Shown here in pieces: positions 1 through 4,240 of a DNA stretch of 7,246 bases; positions within the stretch are counted from its first letter, which is position 1; each line of letters starts with the position of its first letter. Position numbers and translations under genes: made by a program. The stretch comes from Candidatus Doudnabacteria bacterium (GTDB lineage: Bacteria > Patescibacteriota > Doudnabacteria > UBA920): contig JAHFJK010000061.1 in assembly GCA_023245915.1 (NCBI GenBank), positions 1 through 7,246 on the forward strand. The letters run 5' to 3'. A model generated the notes under the pieces. That model saw nothing but the letters and a program-made list of their open reading frames with translations, was not told the origin of the DNA and made no database searches.

Positions 1-307
1 CAAGGGAAGCGACAAGCAAAATCATGTTTGAGGCTTTTTTTCGTCGAAGCGGGCGGTAAACAAATTTATCCAAAGCCCAGCCCAACAATCCTGAAAACAT
101 CACGGCAATTAAAATCGCCGGCCACATATCCATTCCAAAACGGGAAGTCAAAAAAAATACCGCGTAGCCGCCCACTGCCGCTACCGCGCCATGCGCCAGG
201 TTGAAAAATTTGGTCGCGTTGTAAATTAAGGAAAAGCCGAGCGCGATTAAAGTGTAAATAGAAGCGGCAATAATACTGTTAAGGATGAGTTGGGGGACTA
301 TGCTCAT
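1..307 (-). CDS. livH: Branched-chain amino-acid ABC transporter permease LivH, N-terminal part (runs off window)
   Basis: This is the membrane subunit of a LIV/HAAT-type importer, which forms the translocation channel with LivM for branched-chain or related amino acids delivered by the binding protein. I translated the minus strand from the ATG at 307-305. It gives 102 residues with no stop before the window edge, so the C-terminal two thirds are missing. The start MSIVPQLILNSIIAASIYTL, the hydrophobic helix that follows, and the motif FFNLAHGAVAAVGGY (about 34-48) are characteristic of LivH. A second hydrophobic stretch (about 62-80) ends in a basic loop, YRPLRRKK. The gene lies downstream of the binding-protein gene on the same strand but is separated from it by a terminator and its own promoter. 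The rest of the importer (livM, livG, livF) would be expected beyond position 1. Family assignment is confident; substrate specificity is not determined. Confidence 0.9.
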   Translation of the reverse strand, partial: MSIVPQLILNSIIAASIYTLIALGFSLIYNATKFFNLAHGAVAAVGGYAVFFLTSRFGMDMWPAILIAVMFSGLLGWALDKFVYRPLRRKKASNMILLVASL

Positions 308-313
308 AGGTCA

Positions 314-342
314 ATTATAGAGGATTTTGCTCTGCTCATCAA
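314..342 (-). promoter_or_regulatory. Sigma70-type promoter of livH, predicted leaderless
   Basis: On the minus strand a TTGATG -35 box (342-337) is followed by a 17-bp spacer and a perfect TATAAT -10 box (319-314). Only 6 nt separate the -10 box from the livH ATG (307-305), so transcription should start at or next to the A of the start codon. There is no room for a Shine-Dalgarno site. The -35 box directly abuts the T-rich tail of the upstream terminator. Confidence 0.7.
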
Positions 343-348
343 TAAAAA

Positions 349-378
349 TAAAAGGCTCAACCGCGGTTGAGCCTTTTA
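349..378 (-). terminator. Intrinsic terminator after the substrate-binding-protein gene
   Basis: Positions 349-378 form a perfect 30-bp palindrome (arms 349-363 and 364-378, core AACCGCGGTT). On the minus strand it is followed by a T-rich tract, TTTTATTTTTATT. It begins 12 nt after the stop codon of the binding-protein gene (393-391). A helix with no unpaired loop must open a few central pairs to fold, but the stem and tail are those of a strong rho-independent terminator. It should limit read-through into livH, so that the binding protein is made in excess over the permease. Confidence 0.85.
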
Positions 379-390
379 AAAAGGTCTGAT

Positions 391-1566
391 TTATTCTGTG
401 TAGAGTTCAACTTTTCCGTCTTTAATAACTTTCGGTGTATGTCCGCCCACACGGTCGCCATCTGCGCCGATGGTAACTTTTCCTGAAGCACCGTCCCAAT
501 TTTTGACTGTTCTTGACCAGTCCGCGATTTTTGTTCCGTCATAACTGTTTTGAGCGATAGCATCTTTTAACATATACACTGCGTCATATTCGGTTTGGGC
601 ATAGCTCTGATAAGGAGGTTCCTCGCCGTATTTGCCCTTGTAGGCCTGGATGATATGCTGAAATTTAGGGTTAGAGGCATCCACGCCGAATTCCGCTGCC
701 AACGCGCCTTCTAAAAAGGCTTTATTTGCTTCCACAGTTTTAGGATCTCCGCTGGTGGCGTCAGAAACCAAAATATTTGGCTTCCATTTTTGCTCCTGCA
801 TTTGTTTGAAAATTCTTTCCGCGGCAGCGGGAGTTTGAGTATCAACAAATACCACATCGGGATTTGAAGCTTTAATCTTAGTTATAATTGAACGGAAGTC
901 TTTGGTGTCGGTTGGAAATTCTTCTTTGGTTACTTTACCTCCAAACTTGGTAAATTCAGGGCTAAATGCGTTGTAAATACCTAAAGGATAATCAAGCTGT
1001 TCCTGGATGAAGGCCACATTTTTCCAATCTTTTTTATTGTAGGCGATATCGGCTAACACTTTGCCTTGAGAAGCGTCACTCGGATAATTGCGGAAAAAGA
1101 ACGGGCTGATGCCCGTTAGTTTCGGGCTGCTGGAGCCTGCCGAAAACAAAGCAACTTTGTTGGCGGTAGCTATTGGTTCGGCGGCTAAAGATTCACTGCT
1201 GCAAAAACCTCCAAGCACGACTTGAACCTTGTCTACATTTACCAACTTTTGCATACCATTGGAAGCGTCCTTGCCATTACATTTGGCGTCTTCAACGATT
1301 AATTCTAATTTTTTGCCATTTACGCCACCACTATTGTTTATTTCCTCTACTGCAATCCCAACCATCTTTTTTAATGGTTCACCATAGACTGCAGCGTCAC
1401 CAGTAAACGGCCCCAGTAAGCCGATTTTATAAGTCTCCCCCGCCATCATTTTGTCATTGCCGGTATTGCTTGCCGGCTGCTGGCTTTTTTTGTTGGCCGC
1501 GACCAGGACCCAAATTACCAGGGCCACCACTACAACCCCCACTATCCATTTTGCTGTTTTGTTCAT
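391..1566 (-). CDS. LivJ/LivK-like ABC transporter substrate-binding protein, membrane-anchored
   Basis: A type I periplasmic-binding-fold protein (Peripla_BP_6 / LivJ-K class) that should capture an amino acid, probably branched-chain or related, outside the membrane for the importer whose LivH is encoded next. The product has 391 residues. The N-terminus is MNKTAKW, then a hydrophobic helix (about 8-24) and a low-complexity linker rich in Q, S, N and K; the binding domain starts at about residue 45. The helix has no lipobox cysteine, so it is either an uncleaved anchor or a classical signal peptide. Seen: IGLLGPFTG (48-56), INNSGGVNGKKLEL (76-89), and a cysteine pair, C96 in EDAKC and C122 in GGFCSSES. 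The pair matches the position and context of the C53-C78 disulfide of E. coli LivJ. I chose the ATG at 1566-1564 because the longer open frame (to 1671) runs through the promoter. No Shine-Dalgarno site is visible. The ligand is not established by sequence. Confidence 0.9.
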   Translation of the reverse strand: MNKTAKWIVGVVVVALVIWVLVAANKKSQQPASNTGNDKMMAGETYKIGLLGPFTGDAAVYGEPLKKMVGIAVEEINNSGGVNGKKLELIVEDAKCNGKDASNGMQKLVNVDKVQVVLGGFCSSESLAAEPIATANKVALFSAGSSSPKLTGISPFFFRNYPSDASQGKVLADIAYNKKDWKNVAFIQEQLDYPLGIYNAFSPEFTKFGGKVTKEEFPTDTKDFRSIITKIKASNPDVVFVDTQTPAAAERIFKQMQEQKWKPNILVSDATSGDPKTVEANKAFLEGALAAEFGVDASNPKFQHIIQAYKGKYGEEPPYQSYAQTEYDAVYMLKDAIAQNSYDGTKIADWSRTVKNWDGASGKVTIGADGDRVGGHTPKVIKDGKVELYTE

Positions 1567-1605
1567 AGTTAGATTTGAAATTAATGATTTAACGACTTTA
1601 ACCTT

Positions 1606-1634
1606 ATCATAGGCAGGTTTTATAGCAGCGTCAA
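1606..1634 (-). promoter_or_regulatory. Sigma70-type promoter of the substrate-binding-protein gene
   Basis: Minus strand: TTGACG (-35, 1634-1629), an exact 17-bp spacer, then TATGAT (-10, 1611-1606). The expected start site near 1599 gives a leader of about 33 nt before the ATG at 1566. A second TTGACA lies slightly upstream (1649-1644) but is badly spaced from any -10 box. The promoter sits inside the longer open frame of this strand, which supports the internal start chosen for the gene. Confidence 0.7.
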
Positions 1635-1659
1635 GAGCATTTTGTGTCAAATTGAACCG

Positions 1660-1678
1660 ACAAAAGAGCACCTTTTGT
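1660..1678. promoter_or_regulatory. Candidate operator: 7-bp dyad in the divergent promoter region
   Basis: A perfect inverted repeat, ACAAAAG - 5 nt - CTTTTGT, occupies the position where the maf -35 box would be (just upstream of the -10 at 1685) and lies about 26 bp upstream of the divergent -35 box of the binding-protein gene. Its size and symmetry fit a dimeric regulator site that could affect either promoter. No cognate regulator is in the window and the dyad may be coincidental. Confidence 0.3.
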
Positions 1679-1681
1679 ACG

Positions 1682-1690
1682 TGTTATAAT
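1682..1690 (+). promoter_or_regulatory. Extended -10 promoter of maf, predicted leaderless
   Basis: TGT-TATAAT at 1682-1690 is an extended -10 element with a perfect hexamer. No good -35 box lies 16-18 bp upstream. The ATG follows after only 7 nt (1698), which places the expected start site at or one base before the start codon. Hence a leaderless or near-leaderless transcript. Confidence 0.6.
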
Positions 1691-1697
1691 AGTTGAT

Positions 1698-2273
1698 ATG
1701 CAAAGACAAATAATTTTAGCTTCCATTTCGCCGCGCAGGCGGGAGTTGATGAAGCTGCTTAAAATAAAGTTTAAAGCAGTAGATTCCGGCTTTGAGGAAA
1801 AAATTGACCCTCGGCTTTCGCCTAAAAACCTTGTAATGCATCTTGCTTTAGGCAAAGCTAAGGCTGCTGCCAAAAAATACCCCAAAGCCATAATTATTGC
1901 CGCAGATACCTTAGTATTTTTTCGCGGCAAAGTTATGGGTAAACCTAAAAATGATTTGCAAGCCCACCAAATGTTAAAGATGTTGAGCGGTACGGCGCAT
2001 GATGTTATTTCCGGAGTTGTGGTGATTGATGCTTGGAAAAACCAAATTTTTAAAGGCCGCGACAAAACCAAAGTTTATTTTAAAAAATTGACTAATCAGC
2101 AGATACGTGAGCATATAGCTTCCGGCCAAGCCTTAGATAAAGCCGGCGGTTACGGGCCGTTAGGCAGCGGATTAAATCTAATTAAAAAAATTGAAGGCGA
2201 CGCCACAACCCAATTCGGTTTGCTGCTGTTGTTTGTCTCCAACTCGCTTTTTAAATTGGGAGTGAAATTTTAA
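1698..2273 (+). CDS. maf: Maf-family nucleoside triphosphate pyrophosphatase
   Basis: Maf proteins are cytosolic enzymes that hydrolyse nucleoside triphosphates (dTTP, UTP or modified nucleotides, depending on subfamily) to the monophosphate and pyrophosphate, a house-cleaning role. The 191-residue length is normal. Visible motifs: ILASISPRRRELM (6-18) with the phosphate-binding S-P-R-R, AADTLV (68-73) with the conserved Asp70, GKP (81-83) with Lys82, MLKMLSGTAHDVISGV (92-107), and DKAGGYG (147-153). Two departures are odd: the usual YGIQG reads YGPLG, so the Gln is Leu155, and the usual GDYxNVVGLPL region reads GDATTQFGLLL. The C-terminal half of the pocket is therefore divergent and the substrate subclass cannot be assigned. 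The start ATG directly follows an extended -10 box. The next gene begins 60 bp downstream on the same strand and may be cotranscribed, though no functional link is evident. Confidence 0.88.
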   Translation: MQRQIILASISPRRRELMKLLKIKFKAVDSGFEEKIDPRLSPKNLVMHLALGKAKAAAKKYPKAIIIAADTLVFFRGKVMGKPKNDLQAHQMLKMLSGTAHDVISGVVVIDAWKNQIFKGRDKTKVYFKKLTNQQIREHIASGQALDKAGGYGPLGSGLNLIKKIEGDATTQFGLLLLFVSNSLFKLGVKF

Positions 2274-2288
2274 TGTATTAAAGGGAAT

Positions 2289-2308
2289 CTTTGCTACAAG
2301 TAACAAAG
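2289..2308 (+). other. Weak stem-loop between maf and the ABC ATPase gene
   Basis: CTTTGCTAC and GTAACAAAG can pair as a short stem with one C-A mismatch and a tiny loop. It is followed by CTTTGGAATTTTCG, a poor T-tract. It could be a leaky terminator or a processing site in the 60-bp gap. The stem is too weak and AT-rich to call a terminator, so the gap is best regarded as having no clear promoter or terminator. Confidence 0.2.
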
Positions 2309-2333
2309 CTTTGGAATTTTCGTCTTTATTTTA

Positions 2334-3239
2334 GTGGAAATCCTTAAGGCAAAAAATTTAAGCAAGCAGTTTGGGAAGTTTAAAGCTGTTGATAATGTTT
2401 CGCTTTCCCTGCAGGAAGGGGAAATTTTAGGTCTTTTGGGACCTAATGGGGCAGGCAAGACCACAACCATCCAAATGCTTTTAGGGGTGCTTACTCCCTC
2501 AAAGGGAGAAGTTTTTTATTTTGGGAAAAATTTAAAGAATCACCGCGAAGAAATTTTAGAGGAAGTCAATTTTTCTTCCACATATACAAACTTGCCATGG
2601 GATTTGACAGTGTGGGAGAATTTGCACTTTATTTCTTACCTTTACCAGATTGAAAATCGAAAAAAGAGAGTTGAGGAAATGCTGGAACTATTTAAACTCA
2701 AAGAATTACAAAAACATCCAATTAAAGAGCTTTCCGCCGGCCAGGTAACACGCTTAAATGTTGCTAAAGCTTTTATAAATTTTCCCAAAGTTTTACTGCT
2801 CGATGAACCTACGGCATCACTTGACCCGGATGTTGCCGGTTATATTCGAGAGTTTATTTTGGAGGAGCGTAAAAAATTTAAAGTTTCCATAGTCTTTACT
2901 TCTCATAATATGGCAGAAGTGGAAGAACTTTGTGATAGAGTGATTTTTATCAACCGTGGGAAAATTGTAGCTGACGATACCCCGGAAAATTTAGCTAAAA
3001 CGATTGAAGTTTGCCACATAGAATTGCTGGTCAAGCAAAAAGAAAAACTTATATCTTACTGCAAAAATAATCAGCTAAACTTTCGGCAAGAAGGTAAACA
3101 CATAATAGTTGATGTAAAAGAAAAGTTGATAGCTGAATTTTTGAGGAACTTGACTGCCAATGCAATTGAATACGACGAGATTAGCATAGAAAAACCGACC
3201 CTTGAAGATTATTTTATACAGAACGCACCAAAATTATAG
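2334..3239 (+). CDS. ABC-2 type transporter ATP-binding protein
   Basis: Cytosolic ATPase subunit of an exporter-type ABC system; it powers the membrane protein encoded immediately downstream. The 301 residues contain, in order: Walker A GPNGAGKTT (36-44), signature LSAGQ (133-137, in place of LSGGQ), Walker B VLLLDEP (153-159), D-loop SLDPD (162-166) and the H-loop histidine in TSHNM (His191). A C-terminal extension of roughly 80 residues ends in EKPTLEDYFI, the ending typical of DrrA/CcmA-like ABC-2 ATPases. The region where the Q-loop glutamine should lie reads NFSSTYTNLPWDLTV (79-93) and has no Gln. The start is GTG at 2334: it gives the normal N-terminus MEILKAKNLSKQFG, and I found no in-frame ATG upstream. 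No Shine-Dalgarno site is visible. The stop lies 11 bp before the permease ATG, so the two are surely one operon. The transported substrate cannot be inferred. Confidence 0.9.
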   Translation: MEILKAKNLSKQFGKFKAVDNVSLSLQEGEILGLLGPNGAGKTTTIQMLLGVLTPSKGEVFYFGKNLKNHREEILEEVNFSSTYTNLPWDLTVWENLHFISYLYQIENRKKRVEEMLELFKLKELQKHPIKELSAGQVTRLNVAKAFINFPKVLLLDEPTASLDPDVAGYIREFILEERKKFKVSIVFTSHNMAEVEELCDRVIFINRGKIVADDTPENLAKTIEVCHIELLVKQKEKLISYCKNNQLNFRQEGKHIIVDVKEKLIAEFLRNLTANAIEYDEISIEKPTLEDYFIQNAPKL

Positions 3240-3250
3240 TTACTTCACAA

Positions 3251-4036
3251 ATGAAACTACATAGGATTTGGGGAGTCATTCTCCGTTACAACTATCTTTT
3301 TAAACATAGCCTGGACCGCCAGGTCGACGCTTTTTATTGGCCGACTGTAGATTTGGTGTTGTGGGGGCTAACCAGCAGTTATCTGGCGGAGAAAGCGGCT
3401 AACATCCCGTTTGCTGTACTTATGGTAATTTCCGGTTTAGTCTTATGGATTATTTTGTGGCGCGGACAATATGAATTTACAGTCAACATTTTAGAAGACA
3501 TGTGGAACAAGAATTTGGTTAACATGTTTTCTTCGCCGTTAAAGCTTTCCGAATGGATTGCCGCCTTTGTGCTTTTAGGCATTGTTAAATCGGCTGTGAG
3601 CGTAAGCTTTGCAGCCGGAGTCGCTTTTGTTCTGTACAAAGCCAACCTATTCGCTTTTGGTTTTAAGCTTTTGCCGTTTTTATTTTTACTGCTTATGACC
3701 GGCTGGTGGGTGGGCCTATTTGTGGGCGGATTGATTGTGCGCTTTGGCGGCAAAGTTCAGAATTTTGCATGGAGTATGGTGTTTTTAATCGCGCCTTTTT
3801 CTGCGATTTATTATCCGCTTGCCGCGCTTCCGGTTTGGGCGCAGAAAGTAGCCATGTTTATTCCGTCGTCTTATTTATTTGAAGGTGCGCGGCAGGTTAT
3901 ACTAACCGGAGTTGTGAATGGCAAAATGTTATTGATCGCTTTAATTTTAAATTTGATTTTTACAATTTTTGCCCTCCTGTTCTTTAGAGCCAGTTTTAAA
4001 AAAGTTTTGGACAGAGGGTTGGTGAAGTTGTATTGA
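3251..4036 (+). CDS. ABC-2 type transporter permease
   Basis: Membrane subunit that forms the export channel with the preceding ATPase. The 261 residues fit the ABC-2 membrane family (drug, polysaccharide or lipid exporters). About six hydrophobic segments are visible: 28-46, 54-70, 103-129, 136-163, 172-192 and 224-246. Between segments 2 and 3 the cytoplasmic loop LEDMWNKNLVNMFSSPLKL (81-99) resembles the coupling region of these permeases, and IPSSYLFEGAR lies before the last helix, as is usual. The 11-bp gap after the ATPase stop shows a shared transcript. The ATG at 3251 has no Shine-Dalgarno site (TTACTTCACAA precedes it), so translation may be coupled to the upstream gene. The gene ends in TGA, which shows that TGA is a stop codon in this organism. 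The substrate is unknown. Confidence 0.88.
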   Translation: MKLHRIWGVILRYNYLFKHSLDRQVDAFYWPTVDLVLWGLTSSYLAEKAANIPFAVLMVISGLVLWIILWRGQYEFTVNILEDMWNKNLVNMFSSPLKLSEWIAAFVLLGIVKSAVSVSFAAGVAFVLYKANLFAFGFKLLPFLFLLLMTGWWVGLFVGGLIVRFGGKVQNFAWSMVFLIAPFSAIYYPLAALPVWAQKVAMFIPSSYLFEGARQVILTGVVNGKMLLIALILNLIFTIFALLFFRASFKKVLDRGLVKLY

Positions 4037-4056
4037 TTTGTACAAGTCTAACACAG

Positions 4057-4084
4057 TTGACAAAAATAAATAATTATATATACT
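4057..4084 (+). promoter_or_regulatory. Sigma70-type promoter of the RNA element upstream of purH
   Basis: A perfect TTGACA (-35, 4057-4062) is followed after 16 bp by TATACT (-10, 4079-4084). An alternative -10, TATATA, lies at 4075-4080 with a shorter spacer. The expected start site is near 4091, just before a folded RNA segment. The promoter lies 20 bp after the permease stop codon and is not followed by any open frame before the terminator at 4140-4176. Confidence 0.6.
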
Positions 4085-4090
4085 AATAAT

Positions 4091-4176
4091 ATAGGTATCA
4101 ACTATTGGCGCCTGATTCATTCAGGAACAGCACCGATTGAAAAACAACTTCTCTTTATTTAGAGAAGTTGTTTTTT
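4091..4176 (+). ncRNA. Putative structured small RNA or attenuator leader upstream of purH
   Basis: The segment between the promoter at 4057-4084 and the terminator ending at 4176 is about 86 nt, has no credible coding frame and folds compactly. A lower stem pairs 4104-4110 with 4131-4137 (five Watson-Crick pairs plus U-G at 4106/4135 and a C-A mismatch at 4109/4132, closed by G4110-C4131). It stacks directly on an upper stem CCTGA/TCAGG (4111-4115 with 4121-4125) with loop TTCAT. A one-sided AACAG bulge (4126-4130) separates the two stems on the 3' side. The strong terminator hairpin follows at once. This layout fits either an independent small RNA or a riboswitch-like leader that controls transcription into purH. 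I compared it from memory with the ZTP and purine riboswitches, which are expected near purine genes, and it matches neither. Confidence 0.45.
4140..4176 (+). terminator. Strong intrinsic terminator upstream of purH
   Basis: A perfect 15-bp stem pairs 4140-4154 with 4161-4175 around a 6-nt loop, TTATTT. The 3' arm ends in GTTTTTT. The 5' arm begins with A residues, so the hairpin can also work on the minus strand. It terminates the RNA that starts near 4091 and would stop read-through from the ABC exporter operon into purH. Confidence 0.85.
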
Positions 4177-4182
4177 AAAGCA

Positions 4183-4230
4183 TGATATAATAATTTTGGT
4201 TTTTTAATGTCGAGCAGAATTTGCTATAAT
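4183..4230 (+). promoter_or_regulatory. purH promoter region with two extended -10 boxes
   Basis: Two extended -10 elements occur between the terminator and purH: TGA-TATAAT (4183-4191) and TGC-TATAAT (4222-4230). Neither has a clear -35 box. The second lies 10 nt before the purH ATG at 4241, giving a 5' leader of only about 3-4 nt and no space for a Shine-Dalgarno site. The first would give a leader of about 43 nt. Confidence 0.5.
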
Positions 4231-4240
4231 TAAGCTGAAT

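Noticed and set aside
1564..1671. N-terminal extension of the binding protein to a start at 1671
   Set aside because: It would place the -35 and -10 boxes of a good promoter inside the coding sequence and put about 35 residues before a normal signal/anchor helix.
1631..2071. Long minus-strand open frame opposite maf
   Set aside because: It is antisense to a clear Maf coding sequence with family motifs and has no recognisable domain; a shadow frame.
2274..2333. Promoter or terminator between maf and the ABC ATPase gene
   Set aside because: Only a weak mismatched stem-loop and no acceptable -10/-35 pair are present, so no firm call was made.
3379..3753. Minus-strand open frame opposite the ABC permease
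   Set aside because: It has a proline/lysine-rich, motif-free translation opposite a well-supported membrane protein; a shadow frame.
3251..4036. Alternative genetic code with TGA read as glycine (as in some CPR lineages)
   Set aside because: The permease ends in TGA exactly where the protein family normally ends, followed by non-coding promoter and terminator sequence; the other complete genes end in TAA or TAG without internal TGA.
4091..4176. ZTP (pfl) or purine riboswitch upstream of purH
   Set aside because: The conserved core sequences of those riboswitches are not present; only the general aptamer-plus-terminator shape is similar.
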